The notes: generated from the letters alone by a model not told the origin. A stretch of 32,104 bases of DNA from JACKCP01 sp034007295 (GCA_034007295.1 JAVERC010000040.1:1-32104); one strand, 5' to 3'; shown: positions 22,471 to 30,658, numbered from the stretch's first letter. Program-made: numbers and translations.

Positions 22471-23844
22471 TCAGGAATTTTCAACAATTTTTGCGTGGGG
22501 TTTGACCATTTCGGTTTTAAGCATTTTTCTTATAGCTTCCCTCATATTGGGATCACTTGTAAGTTTTATCATATTCTCACTCATTTCAAGTGCTTTTTCA
22601 TCGTATTGGGGGAAATCGTAAAATCCGTTTTCTTCATACCACTTATGATCTGTCTGAAATACAAATCTGTGTCTTGCAAAAATATCATCTCTGAAAATTT
22701 TGTGTCCGCCTTTTCCGGGAAATCCCTGTGGTGCAACAAATTCAAGTTCTGATTCAATTTTAAGTCTTTTTGCAAGGTTTTGAATTGAAGTTTGTGTTGA
22801 TTCAACAAATTCATCTGTGACAATATCGCAGAGATTTGCTCTTTGCCATTGAATAAAAGATTCCATAATTTCTTTTAAATTAGCCTGGTTTGAAAGGCTG
22901 CCGGAAATTAAAATTCCAACCTGTTTTCCCATCATGGATGGAATATGGTTGTGGAAAAAACTTCTGTCAAAAAATTCCTTCCATTTTGAGGAAAGCCATC
23001 TGTCTTTTATTTTTCCTGCAATTATCATAATGTCTGCTTTTTTGACTTTTTCATTGAAAAAATCAATAAAATCATCAACACCTTCATACATGCAGTGATG
23101 ATCAAATCCGCACTGAACACAGCCTGTGCATCCTCCCTTGATATCAAGGGTTGAAAGATCTATTTCTTCAAATTCTGAACTTATGCATTCTTTGAATGAA
23201 TTTATCATATGATACATGTTTTCTCCCTCATATGATCTGTCTTTTACAATAAGGATTTTTTTGTCTTTAAAATCAATTTTTTCATTGGTTTTTTGGGGAT
23301 TATAGGTTTTTGGAGTAAATTCATCTTTTGAAAAAATTTTTTGAAGCGGCATGTTTTTTTCAGTGCTTGCAAAAAAAACTTCACCAAATTTTAAAAGCTT
23401 GTTTCTTTCTTCTTCATTTAAAAGATCATATGAATCTGCACTAAAGCTTCCGCAAAATTTCATATCAAGATCATCGCTTATACTTCTAAGGTAGTTGTGT
23501 GCACAATTGTCAAAAAAATTTATTGATGTTGTAATTGCACCTGTAAATTTATTTTTAAAAGCATATTCTGCTTTTTTTTCAAATATGAGCTCAATAAATC
23601 TTTTATACTGGGAGGGAACTAAAAATGAATATACAGGGGTTACCCAAATTACCATGTCTGAAGAATTTACTTCATTTATAATTTTTTCAAATTCGTCATT
23701 TTCAGATTCAATTTTTTTTATTGATTTTGATATATGGAAAATATTGTAGTCATGGTCTTTAAATTTTTTTGAAAGATAAAGAAGGGACTGAAGGCTTACA
23801 CTGTGCTTTCCCTTGGGGCTTCCGCTTAAAACTGTTATTTTCAT
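22471..23844 (-). CDS. Tandem flavodoxin-like NAD(P)H-dependent FMN reductase family protein
   Basis: This 457-residue protein holds two flavodoxin-like (NADPH-dependent FMN reductase) domains in a row. The first (about 1-165) starts KITVLSGSPKGKHSVS with the phosphate-binding loop and has VTPVYSFLVPSQYKRFIE. The second (about 195-370) starts KKILIVKDRSYEGENMYHM and carries C239, C242, C245 and C251 (CTGCVQCGFDHHC), as in iron-sulfur flavoproteins. A C-terminal tail (about 370-457) is of unknown role. A protein of this kind could pass electrons from NAD(P)H to quinones or other acceptors. The ATG follows CAGGAGAAAAAC. It is divergent from the CDGSH gene across a shared operator region. Confidence 0.85.
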   Translation of the reverse strand: MKITVLSGSPKGKHSVSLQSLLYLSKKFKDHDYNIFHISKSIKKIESENDEFEKIINEVNSSDMVIWVTPVYSFLVPSQYKRFIELIFEKKAEYAFKNKFTGAITTSINFFDNCAHNYLRSISDDLDMKFCGSFSADSYDLLNEEERNKLLKFGEVFFASTEKNMPLQKIFSKDEFTPKTYNPQKTNEKIDFKDKKILIVKDRSYEGENMYHMINSFKECISSEFEEIDLSTLDIKGGCTGCVQCGFDHHCMYEGVDDFIDFFNEKVKKADIMIIAGKIKDRWLSSKWKEFFDRSFFHNHIPSMMGKQVGILISGSLSNQANLKEIMESFIQWQRANLCDIVTDEFVESTQTSIQNLAKRLKIESELEFVAPQGFPGKGGHKIFRDDIFARHRFVFQTDHKWYEENGFYDFPQYDEKALEMSENMIKLTSDPNMREAIRKMLKTEMVKPHAKIVENS

Positions 23845-23877
23845 TGTTTTTCTCCTGGGTTTGTTGAATTTTTAAAT

Positions 23878-23906
23878 ATCATACAATTGAGGTTTTAAGT
23901 TGTAAA
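23878..23906 (-). promoter_or_regulatory. Promoter for the flavodoxin-like gene
   Basis: On the minus strand TTTACA (complement of 23901-23906) and TATGAT (complement of 23878-23883) are spaced by exactly 17 nt, 34 nt before the ATG. The -35 overlaps the left arm of the inverted repeat at 23904-23930. Confidence 0.6.
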
Positions 23907-23930
23907 GTATTAAGTTCAGGTTAATACTTT
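23904..23930. promoter_or_regulatory. Inverted repeat operator between divergent redox genes
   Basis: AAAGTATTAA (23904-23913) and TTAATACTTT (23921-23930) are perfect 10-bp arms separated by GTTCAGG. The site overlaps the leftward -35 and lies 7 nt upstream of the rightward -35, well placed for a dimeric regulator controlling both genes. The regulator is unknown. Confidence 0.65.
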
Positions 23931-23937
23931 TAACAAA

Positions 23938-23966
23938 TTGACACTTAAAAGAAATCTTGATAATCT
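23938..23966 (+). promoter_or_regulatory. Strong promoter for the CDGSH-domain gene
   Basis: A perfect TTGACA (23938-23943), a 17-nt spacer and TAATCT (23961-23966) lie about 100 nt upstream of the ATG at 24067, leaving a 5' untranslated region of roughly 95 nt. Confidence 0.65.
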
Positions 23967-24066
23967 CATTTTACAAATCAAAAAACTAATTAAAAGCCTT
24001 TTGAATTCAAGTCTTAAACTTAAGTTCCATTTTAACTGCAATAACAAATTATCATTTGGAGGAACC

Positions 24067-24696
24067 ATGACAGAAGAAAAAGGAATAGAAAAAAAAGGAT
24101 TGATAACAAGTTCACATTACGGTCCGTTTCAGTTTGTAAATATTGAAGAAGCCTTTGATTCCAGTGGAAAAAAAGTGGAGCTTGAAAAAGTTGCATCAAT
24201 CTGCAGATGCGGAAAATCAAAATATAAGCCAAATTGCGACGGCTCCCATTGTAACGAGGCTTTTGCAAATGAAAAAGACGATGACAGAATAAGTGATAAA
24301 GTCAAAGATTATGTAGGGGAAAATATAATTATCCATGACAACAGGGGAATCTGCTGCCACGACGGTTCATGCACCAAATTTCTTCCTGAAGTTTTTAAAA
24401 TGAATGAAAGACCATGGATTGATCCAGATGGTGCATCTCCCGGTAAAATTATTGAAGTTATTCAAAAATGTCCGTCCGGAGCACTTAGTTTTACACTTGG
24501 AACAAAAAGATATAAGGAATTTGGCCAGAAAACTGAAAAGGTAATTTTTATAGAAGAAGGTCCAATTCAGGTTGAAGGCGGCATAGAATTTCTTGATTAC
24601 TCAGGTTCAGCTCCAGAATGCAGTGAACATTATACCCTTTGCAGATGCTCTAAATCTAAAAACAAACCTTTTTGCGATGGTAGTCACGACAATTGA
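24067..24696 (+). CDS. CDGSH - divergent ferredoxin - CDGSH iron-sulfur protein
   Basis: This 209-residue cytoplasmic protein carries three predicted Fe-S sites. CDGSH site 1 is C46-x-C48-x8-C57-x3-H61 and site 2 is C192-x-C194-x8-C203-x3-H207; each should hold a [2Fe-2S] cluster. Between them (about 85-145) is a divergent ferredoxin-like domain (Fer4_19 type) with C96, C97, C102 and C135. Such proteins are thought to act in electron transfer or cluster handling. The start is the ATG at 24067 with GGAGG seven nt before it; a longer reading from a TTG at 23938 would begin in the -35 box and is rejected. Divergent from the tandem flavodoxin gene across a shared operator. Confidence 0.9.
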   Translation: MTEEKGIEKKGLITSSHYGPFQFVNIEEAFDSSGKKVELEKVASICRCGKSKYKPNCDGSHCNEAFANEKDDDRISDKVKDYVGENIIIHDNRGICCHDGSCTKFLPEVFKMNERPWIDPDGASPGKIIEVIQKCPSGALSFTLGTKRYKEFGQKTEKVIFIEEGPIQVEGGIEFLDYSGSAPECSEHYTLCRCSKSKNKPFCDGSHDN

Positions 24697-24737
24697 TATA
24701 TTTTTATTTTTTTTAGTATATGTTATTAAATTTTTAC

Positions 24738-24767
24738 AAAGATCCGGTAGAAATCGGATCTTTTTTT
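24738..24767 (+). terminator. Intrinsic terminator after the CDGSH gene
   Basis: AAAGATCCG (24738-24746) pairs with CGGATCTTT (24755-24763), with a run of seven T at 24761-24767. It lies 41 nt after the stop and just before the acetolactate decarboxylase ribosome binding site. Confidence 0.9.
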
Positions 24768-24795
24768 GTGGTTAATTTAATTCTTGGAGAGAAAA

Positions 24796-25572
24796 ATGAG
24801 GCTTTATTCAAAAACTGTTTTAATTTGTTTTTTTGTTTTTTTAGCAGGATGCTCACAAAAATCTTTGAACAACAGACTTTACCAGGTTTCAACAATTGAT
24901 GCTCTTTTGACTGGTGTATACGACGGTGAGATAAATCTTGGAACTCTTAAAAAACATGGTGATTTCGGGATTGGAACTTTTGATGGACTTGACGGAGAAA
25001 TGGTTTTTGCAGATGGTGTTTTTTACAAGGTAAAATCAGATGGGAAAGTATATGGAGTGTCAAATGAGGAAAAAACTCCTTTTGCAACAATTTGTAAGTT
25101 CAATCCAGATTTTTCATTTAATCTTGAAAAAGAGGCTGATTTTAATTCTTTAAAAGAAATTTTGGATGGAAAAATTACAAATAAAAATCTTTTTTATGGT
25201 GTAAAAATAAAGGGATATTTCAGTTCAATTAAAACCAGAAGTGTCCCAATGCAAAAAAAGCCATATCCAAAACTTATTGAAGTTACCAAAAATCAGCCTG
25301 AGTTTTACAAAGAAAATATAAGCGGTACAATTATTGGGTTTTATTGTCCAAAATTTGTAAAAGGGGTAAATGTTCCTGGTTATCATCTTCATTTTTTAAG
25401 TGAAGACAAGATTTTTGGGGGCCATATTTTAGAGTTTAAAGCAAAAAAAGGTTTTATTGAAATTGATGAAATAAATGAGTTTTTAATGGTTCTTTTGGAA
25501 AAAAGTGAAGATTTTGCTTCTAAGGATTTTTCAGAGGATAAAAGCAAAGAGCTTGAAAAAATAGAAAAATAA
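24796..25572 (+). CDS. Alpha-acetolactate decarboxylase with lipoprotein signal
   Basis: Acetolactate decarboxylase converts alpha-acetolactate to acetoin. The 258-residue protein has the family segments QVSTIDALLTGVYDGE, HGDFGIGTFDGLDGEM and the three zinc-ligand histidines H197 and H199 (GYHLHF) and H210 (FGGH). Residues 1-18 form a hydrophobic signal ending in Leu-Ala-Gly-Cys19, a lipobox, so the enzyme is predicted to be a lipid-anchored export product; exported forms are known in some Bacillus-type organisms. The start is ATG at 24796, seven nt after GGAG; a TTG 12 nt upstream is rejected. No acetolactate synthase or acetoin gene is nearby, so the pathway context is unclear. Confidence 0.88.
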   Translation: MRLYSKTVLICFFVFLAGCSQKSLNNRLYQVSTIDALLTGVYDGEINLGTLKKHGDFGIGTFDGLDGEMVFADGVFYKVKSDGKVYGVSNEEKTPFATICKFNPDFSFNLEKEADFNSLKEILDGKITNKNLFYGVKIKGYFSSIKTRSVPMQKKPYPKLIEVTKNQPEFYKENISGTIIGFYCPKFVKGVNVPGYHLHFLSEDKIFGGHILEFKAKKGFIEIDEINEFLMVLLEKSEDFASKDFSEDKSKELEKIEK

Positions 25573-25703
25573 ATAATTTTTTGTAAAAACCTAATAAAAT
25601 GGGTCAGGATTTAGGTTGCAATTTACTGAAATTAATTATATTTATAAAAGTTTGCCGATTTTGGCACTAATTAAAACTATTTAAGAAAAAGAGAAATTTA
25701 TTG

Positions 25704-27347
25704 ATGAGCTTTGAAAAATTAGGTTTGAGTGAGAATGTTTTACGTGCAGTTAAAGCTATTGGTTTTGAAAATCCCACGCCAATTCAGGAAAAGACAATTC
25801 CTGAAATTTTAAAAGGAAATAAAGACCTTATCGGCCTTGCACAGACAGGAACAGGTAAAACTGCATCATTTGGCCTTCCAATGATTGAACTTATAGACTT
25901 TGCATCAAAAAAGGTTCAGGGTCTTGTAATTTGTCCAACAAGAGAATTATGTATTCAGATTACTAAGGATTTTTATAATTTTACTCAATTTATCAAGGGT
26001 GCAGAAATTGTTTCTGTTTACGGCGGTGCTGGAATTGTAAAGCAGATGTCATCCCTTAAAAAAGGTGCACATATTGTTGTTGCAACTCCAGGAAGACTTC
26101 ATGATCTTATCAGAAGAAAATCAGTTGATCTTTCAAATGTAAAATATGTTGTTCTTGATGAAGCCGATGAAATGATGAGTATGGGATTTAAAGAAGACCT
26201 AGACATTATTTTAAATCAGACACCAAAAGAAAAAAGAACCTGGCTTTTTTCAGCAACCATGCCTGTAGAAGTTTCAAGAATTGCAGATAATTACATGGAT
26301 TCACCTGTTGAAATTGTTGCTGGAAAAAAGAATGCTCTTGCTCAAAATATTGAGCATCTTTGCTATTGTGTAAGAGAAAAAAACAGGTACGAGGCTTTAA
26401 AAAGAGTAATTGATTTTTATCCTGATATTTATGGTCTTATTTTTTGCAGAACCAGAAATGAAACAGGCGAAGTTGCAGAAAAGCTTATAAGAGACGGCTA
26501 TAATGCTGAAGCTCTTCACGGCGATTTGTCTCAGGTCCAAAGAGATTCAGTAATGAAAAGTTTTAGAGCTAAAACCCTGGATTTTCTTGTTGCAACAGAT
26601 GTAGCTGCAAGAGGAATTGATATTGATGATATAACCCATGTTATAAACTACAATCTTCCAGATGATGTAGAAGCATATACACATAGAAGCGGAAGAACTG
26701 CAAGAGCCGGAAAATCAGGTATTTCAATTGCAATTATTACTCCAGCAGAAAAAAGAAAGCTTGCAGCCGTTGAAAACAGAACTAAAGTGAGTTTCAGGCA
26801 GGAAAAAGTTCCTTCAGGGTCTTTAGTCTGTGAAAAGCAGCTTTTTGCACTTGTTGACAGATTTAAAAATGTAGATGTAGATCAGGATGCAATATCAAAA
26901 TTTATTGAGCCTGCATATGAGAAGCTTAAAAAGCTTACCAAAAATGAAATAATTGAAAGATTTATTTCAATGGAGTTCAACAGGTTTCTTGATTATTACA
27001 AAAATGCTGAAGATATAAATGTTTTGGATACTCCCCAAAAAAGAAAGGGATCATCAAAGCAGGCACAGGCTTATACCAGCAATGTAAAATATAAAAGCGG
27101 TAAAACATCAAGGCTTTTTATTGGTGCAGGGAAACTTGATAATCTTAACAAAGGTGCAATAATCAGGCTTGTTTGTGATAATGCAGGGATAAAATCCAAT
27201 CATATTAAAAAGATTGACGTACTTAGGGAATTTTCATTTTTTGAAGTTGAATCAGGTTATGCTGATGCTGTTATTTCTTCAATGAAAAATGTGAATTTTG
27301 ACGGGAAAAAAGTTTCTGTTTCAATGTCCAAGAGCAGAAGAAGCTAA
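25704..27347 (+). CDS. DEAD-box ATP-dependent RNA helicase (DeaD/CsdA-like) with DbpA-type RNA-binding domain
   Basis: This RNA helicase unwinds structured RNA during ribosome assembly or mRNA decay, often important in the cold. The 547 residues hold the Q motif (PTPIQE, 24-29), AQTGTGKT (46-53), PTREL, ATPGR, DEAD (152-155), SAT (183-185), and the helicase C motifs ending HRSGRTARAGKSG. A C-terminal DbpA-like RNA-recognition domain (about 465-545, starting Arg-Leu-Phe-Ile-Gly-Ala-Gly) binds RNA. The start is ATG at 25704, one codon after a TTG; the upstream AAAGAGAAA is a modest ribosome binding site. A short hairpin follows the stop. Confidence 0.94.
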   Translation: MSFEKLGLSENVLRAVKAIGFENPTPIQEKTIPEILKGNKDLIGLAQTGTGKTASFGLPMIELIDFASKKVQGLVICPTRELCIQITKDFYNFTQFIKGAEIVSVYGGAGIVKQMSSLKKGAHIVVATPGRLHDLIRRKSVDLSNVKYVVLDEADEMMSMGFKEDLDIILNQTPKEKRTWLFSATMPVEVSRIADNYMDSPVEIVAGKKNALAQNIEHLCYCVREKNRYEALKRVIDFYPDIYGLIFCRTRNETGEVAEKLIRDGYNAEALHGDLSQVQRDSVMKSFRAKTLDFLVATDVAARGIDIDDITHVINYNLPDDVEAYTHRSGRTARAGKSGISIAIITPAEKRKLAAVENRTKVSFRQEKVPSGSLVCEKQLFALVDRFKNVDVDQDAISKFIEPAYEKLKKLTKNEIIERFISMEFNRFLDYYKNAEDINVLDTPQKRKGSSKQAQAYTSNVKYKSGKTSRLFIGAGKLDNLNKGAIIRLVCDNAGIKSNHIKKIDVLREFSFFEVESGYADAVISSMKNVNFDGKKVSVSMSKSRRS

Positions 27348-27354
27348 AGAAGTA

Positions 27355-27387
27355 AAAAGCCTGTCAATAGTGTGTTGTCAGGCTTTT
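27355..27387 (+). terminator. Hairpin terminator after the DEAD-box gene
   Basis: AAAAGCCTG (27355-27363) pairs with CAGGCTTTT (27379-27387) around a 15-nt loop, then TTTT, AAA and TTTTT. It lies eight nt after the stop and just before the LysE-type gene's ribosome binding site. Confidence 0.72.
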
Positions 27388-27406
27388 AAATTTTTGAGGT
27401 GATATT

Positions 27407-28030
27407 TTGAGTTTTCAGGTTTGGACAGCTTATTTTTTTACTGTATTTATTTTAATAGCAATTCCTGGACCTACCATCCTTTATGTAATAACCCAATCAG
27501 CTTTAAACGGCAGAAAAACTGTTTTTCCACTTCTTGCAGGAATAGTTCCAGGCGATATTGCAATAATGACATGCTCCATTATGGGACTTGGTGCAATTAT
27601 TTACGCATCTTCTGCTGTATTTGTTTTTTTAAAGTGGGCAGGTGCCTTATACCTTGTTTTTCTTGGTATTAAATTTTTTTTTGAAAAACCAAATTTGAAT
27701 AACCAGGCAGATATAAAGAAAATAAAAAGCGAAAATAAAAAAATAATAAAAAGAGCTTTTCTTGTAACTTCGCTTAATCCAAAAGGAATAGTTTTTTTTA
27801 TTGCTTTTTTTCCTCAGTTTATATCTGAAGAAAAAAGTTATCTTCTTCAGATACTTATTCTTTGCACTACATTTTCCCTTGTTTCAATTTTCAATGTTGT
27901 TATGTACAGTTTTTTTTCAGGGTCTGTTGGAGATTTTTTAGATAGTCCCAAGGTAAAAAAAGTATTTAACATGACAGGTGGAACAACTCTTTGTGCAGCC
28001 GGAATTTTTACTGCTGTAATTGAAAAATAA
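27407..28030 (+). CDS. LysE/RhtB family amino-acid exporter
   Basis: This inner-membrane exporter of the LysE/RhtB superfamily probably expels amino acids or similar small metabolites. The 207 residues form about six hydrophobic segments. The family signature is seen near the N-terminus: IPGPTILYVITQSALNGRK (about 19-37), then AGIVPGD, and KWAGALYLVFLGIKFF (about 74-89). The start is TTG at 27407, with GAGGTG (27396-27401) as ribosome binding site and no other start codon near. The substrate cannot be deduced. Confidence 0.88.
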   Translation: MSFQVWTAYFFTVFILIAIPGPTILYVITQSALNGRKTVFPLLAGIVPGDIAIMTCSIMGLGAIIYASSAVFVFLKWAGALYLVFLGIKFFFEKPNLNNQADIKKIKSENKKIIKRAFLVTSLNPKGIVFFIAFFPQFISEEKSYLLQILILCTTFSLVSIFNVVMYSFFSGSVGDFLDSPKVKKVFNMTGGTTLCAAGIFTAVIEK

Positions 28031-28120
28031 ATTTAGCTGTTAAGCTTTAAACTGAGAGAAAGCCTTCCGATTTAAACTGAACAGTTACAAATGAATTATA
28101 TTTATAATCAGGGGTCAATT

Positions 28121-28720
28121 ATGAATAAAAATTTTAAATGCAGTTTTTTTGAATTTTCTGAAGAAGATGTAATTGATGCCATGAAATCTATGGATGGCTT
28201 TATTGATATCACAACTTCAACTTTCAGGGAGATTTATGAGCTTGCTTATCAGCATGCAATAAAGCGAATGCTTGGAACCATGCCTGTAAAAAATATTATG
28301 TCCAAACCTGTTTACTGCGTTGACTCTGACTTTACTATTTTTAAGACAGCAGAATTTCTTGCAGAACATAATATAAGCGGTGCTCCAGTTACAGACAAAG
28401 AAGGAAAAGTTATTGGAGTTGTATCAGAAAAGGATTTTTTAAGAAAAATGGGTTTTGATGCTGAGCCTTCATTTATGGGGGTTATTTCAAGATGCCTTAA
28501 TACTTCTGGATGCATGGTTTCAGGCTTGAAAACAATAACACTTCAAGATATTTTAAGTTCTCCTGCAGTAATTGTGACACAAGAAATATCAGTTTCAGAA
28601 GTATCTTCTGTTTTTATGGAAAAGTCTATAAACCGTTTGCCTGTGTGTGATAAAAACGGTTTTCCTCTTGGCATTGTTACAAGGTCAGATCTAATTAATG
28701 CAATTTGTTTACAGGGATAG
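28121..28720 (+). CDS. CBS-pair domain protein
   Basis: This 199-residue protein has a short N-terminal helical region and two CBS domains (about 55-110 and 135-195). The first begins PVKNIMSKPVYCVDSD and has SGAPVTDKEGKVIGVVSEKDFL; the second ends INRLPVCDKNGFPLGIVTRSDLI. CBS pairs bind adenine nucleotides and sense energy state. The next gene (HPP family membrane protein) starts two nt after its stop; in other bacteria HPP and CBS domains are joined in one protein, so the pair probably works together as a regulated membrane unit. The ATG at 28121 follows AGGGG, and is preferred over an ATG at 28091 with no ribosome binding site. Confidence 0.87.
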   Translation: MNKNFKCSFFEFSEEDVIDAMKSMDGFIDITTSTFREIYELAYQHAIKRMLGTMPVKNIMSKPVYCVDSDFTIFKTAEFLAEHNISGAPVTDKEGKVIGVVSEKDFLRKMGFDAEPSFMGVISRCLNTSGCMVSGLKTITLQDILSSPAVIVTQEISVSEVSSVFMEKSINRLPVCDKNGFPLGIVTRSDLINAICLQG

Positions 28721-28722
28721 TT

Positions 28723-29259
28723 ATGAATTATTTTAAAAAAATGTCAGGACAGGCACAAAGTCCTCCTGGTGTAAGTAAAAATGAAATTTTCTGGTCATGG
28801 TTTGGGTCATTTCTGGGGATAGCAGCTGTCGGCCTTATAAGTTCTTATTTTCTGGAATCCAAAGGTATCAGCCTTGTAATAGGCTCTTTTGGAGCAACTG
28901 CAGTGCTTGTTTACGGTGCTGTAAGAAGTCCTCTTGCACAACCTAGAAATGTATTTGGAGGACATGTTTTGTCTGCACTGACAGGTGTTTTTTTTCAGCA
29001 GCTATTTGGTACTGTTCCCTGGCTTGCGGCTGCAATGGCTGTTTCTTGTGCAATTGCTGTGATGCATATGACAAAAACACTTCATCCCCCTGGAGGTGCA
29101 ACCGCACTTATTGCGGTAATAGGAGGCGACAGTGTTAAAAATCTTGGGTATTTTTATGCAGCAGTTCCGGTTGGGCTTGGTGCTTTTGTTCTTCTTTTAA
29201 TTGCTGTTCTTGTAAATAATATTCCAAAAACAAGAAGATACCCGGAATTCTGGGTTTGA
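28723..29259 (+). CDS. HPP family integral membrane protein
   Basis: This 178-residue membrane protein has four or five hydrophobic helices and the HPP family motifs: SFGATAVLVYGA, QPRNVFGGHVLSALTG, and TKTLHPPGGATALIAVIGG (the His-Pro-Pro motif). Related proteins in cyanobacteria and plants transport nitrite. Start ATG at 28723 follows AGGGATAG; a TTG at 28705 would overlap the CBS gene. It likely couples to the CBS protein, whose domains could gate transport by sensing nucleotides. The transported ion here is not known. A dispersed repeat lies 10 bp after the stop. Confidence 0.87.
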   Translation: MNYFKKMSGQAQSPPGVSKNEIFWSWFGSFLGIAAVGLISSYFLESKGISLVIGSFGATAVLVYGAVRSPLAQPRNVFGGHVLSALTGVFFQQLFGTVPWLAAAMAVSCAIAVMHMTKTLHPPGGATALIAVIGGDSVKNLGYFYAAVPVGLGAFVLLLIAVLVNNIPKTRRYPEFWV

Positions 29260-29268
29260 AAATTTTAA

Positions 29269-29415
29269 TTTGTGATTGGCCGAAAACGAGAATTTTGTTT
29301 CAGTTCAAGGAAGAAGAAAAACTTAACCTTTAGGATGCATTTAGTATTTTGAGGATTAAATTTTGAATCTGACTTAAGAATGGACAAAAAAGGCCGTTTT
29401 CCTTCAGGCAACTAA
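29269..29415 (-). repeat. Dispersed MITE-like repeat, copy 6
   Basis: Reverse orientation. Starts TGTGATTGGCCGAAAACGAG and ends TTTTCCTTCAGGCAACTAA, with the interior (TTTGAGGATTAAATTTTGAA) intact. It sits between the HPP gene end and the mscS terminator. Confidence 0.87.
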
Positions 29416-29437
29416 TTTGATTTTTTTTAAACTAAAA

Positions 29438-29471
29438 CCGGATATTTTTTATAGCATAAAAAAATATCCGG
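29438..29471 (-). terminator. Terminator of the mscS gene
   Basis: CCGGATATTTTTTAT (29438-29452) and ATAAAAAAATATCCGG (29456-29471) pair with one bulge around AGC. On the minus strand it follows the mscS stop closely and leads into TTTTAGTTT. Confidence 0.8.
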
Positions 29472-29479
29472 CTCTATTT

Positions 29480-30319
29480 TTATGCCCCGCCTTTAATTAT
29501 ATGAATATCTGTTTGTGGGAAAGGAATTGAAATCCCTTCTTTGTCAAATGCTTTTTTGACGTTTTCCATCATATCAAAATATACATCCCAGTAGTCATCA
29601 GCTTTGACCCATGGTCTGCATACAATATTTATGCTTGAATCAGCATGTTCAAGAACTGCAATTTTGGGAGCAGGGTCATTGAGAAGTCTTGGATCATTTT
29701 TAACAACCTGACTTAATACTTCCTTTGCCTTGTCTATGTCATCACCATAACCGATTGAAAATACCATATCAAGGCGTCTTGTTCCCTGGGTTGCGTAGTT
29801 TACAATATTGTCACCTGTGAGTTTGGAGTTTGGGACAATTATTGTTTTATTGTCTGGAGAAGTCAAAATTGTTGTAAAAATCTGGATTTCTTTTACTGAA
29901 CCTGCAACTCCCCCGCCTTCAATATAATCGCCTGCTTTAAAAGGACGAAATATTATTAAAATTACACCGGCAGCAAAATTTGACAAAGACCCTTGAAGAG
30001 CAAGACCAATTGCAAGACCAGCAGCACCGATTATTGCTACAAAGGAAGTCGTCTGAATACCAAGTTTGCTAAGTGCAGCAATAACAACAAAAGCCATTAA
30101 TGCAATGTATGTAAGGTTTGTAGTAAATGATACAAGTGTCTGGTCTATTTTTGCCTTAACCATTGTTTTTTTGATAATTTTTTTTATTAATTTTGCTGCA
30201 AAGCGGCCAATTATAAAAATTAAAATAGCTGTAATTGCTTTCACACCAAATTCTGTGCCAAGGATAAGAATTTTTTGAATCAAAACCTGAATGTTTTCTA
30301 TAGAAAAAAAATCACCCAT
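29480..30319 (-). CDS. Small-conductance mechanosensitive channel (MscS family)
   Basis: MscS channels open under membrane tension to release solutes during osmotic downshock. The 279 residues are the size of E. coli MscS. There are three N-terminal membrane helices; the pore helix contains the small-residue-rich segment AIIGAAGLAIGLALQGSLSN (about 97-116), followed by the beta domain GDYIEGGGVAGSVKEI and VPNSKLTGDNIVNY (about 161-174), and the C-terminal alpha/beta domain. The ATG at 30319 follows GGGGCAAAT. It stands alone between two dispersed repeats. Confidence 0.94.
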   Translation of the reverse strand: MGDFFSIENIQVLIQKILILGTEFGVKAITAILIFIIGRFAAKLIKKIIKKTMVKAKIDQTLVSFTTNLTYIALMAFVVIAALSKLGIQTTSFVAIIGAAGLAIGLALQGSLSNFAAGVILIIFRPFKAGDYIEGGGVAGSVKEIQIFTTILTSPDNKTIIVPNSKLTGDNIVNYATQGTRRLDMVFSIGYGDDIDKAKEVLSQVVKNDPRLLNDPAPKIAVLEHADSSINIVCRPWVKADDYWDVYFDMMENVKKAFDKEGISIPFPQTDIHIIKGGA

Positions 30320-30391
30320 ATTTGCCCCTTTTTTTTAAGTTAATATTTAAAGTTAATAATTGGTTTGATAATAAATTGTTTATTAAGCTAA

Positions 30392-30536
30392 ATAGTGGCT
30401 GAACGAAAACTGCCTTTTTTGTTTATTTTAAAGTCAGATTTAAAATTTAATCCTCAAAATACTCAATGTATACTAAAGGTTAAATTTATCATCTTCCTTA
30501 GATTGAAAAAAAATCTTGTTTTCGGTCAATCACTAA
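30392..30536 (+). repeat. Dispersed MITE-like repeat, copy 7
   Basis: ATAGTGGCTGAACGAAAACT at the left, CCTCAAAATACTCAATGTAT inside, and TTTTCGGTCAATCACTAA at the right. More point changes than copy 4, suggesting an older insertion. Confidence 0.85.
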
Positions 30537-30630
30537 CTATGCTGGACTTAAAAATTTAAAGAAAAAATGCTGAATTCTAAAAAATTTTTTGTCAGGAAAA
30601 ATTATAAGGCAATATTATCAGAAATTTTTG

Positions 30631-30658
30631 TTTACACAATAATTATAGATATTATATT
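30631..30658 (+). promoter_or_regulatory. Candidate promoter for the DUF4389 / PHP pair
   Basis: TTTACA (30631-30636), 16 nt, TATATT (30653-30658), about 95 nt upstream of the ATG at 30755. The surrounding DNA is so AT-rich that this is tentative. Confidence 0.35.

Noticed and set aside
23938..24066. Extended N-terminus for the CDGSH protein from a TTG
   Set aside because: It would begin within the -35 box and adds a Lys/Leu-rich stretch with no family similarity; ATG 24067 has GGAGG.
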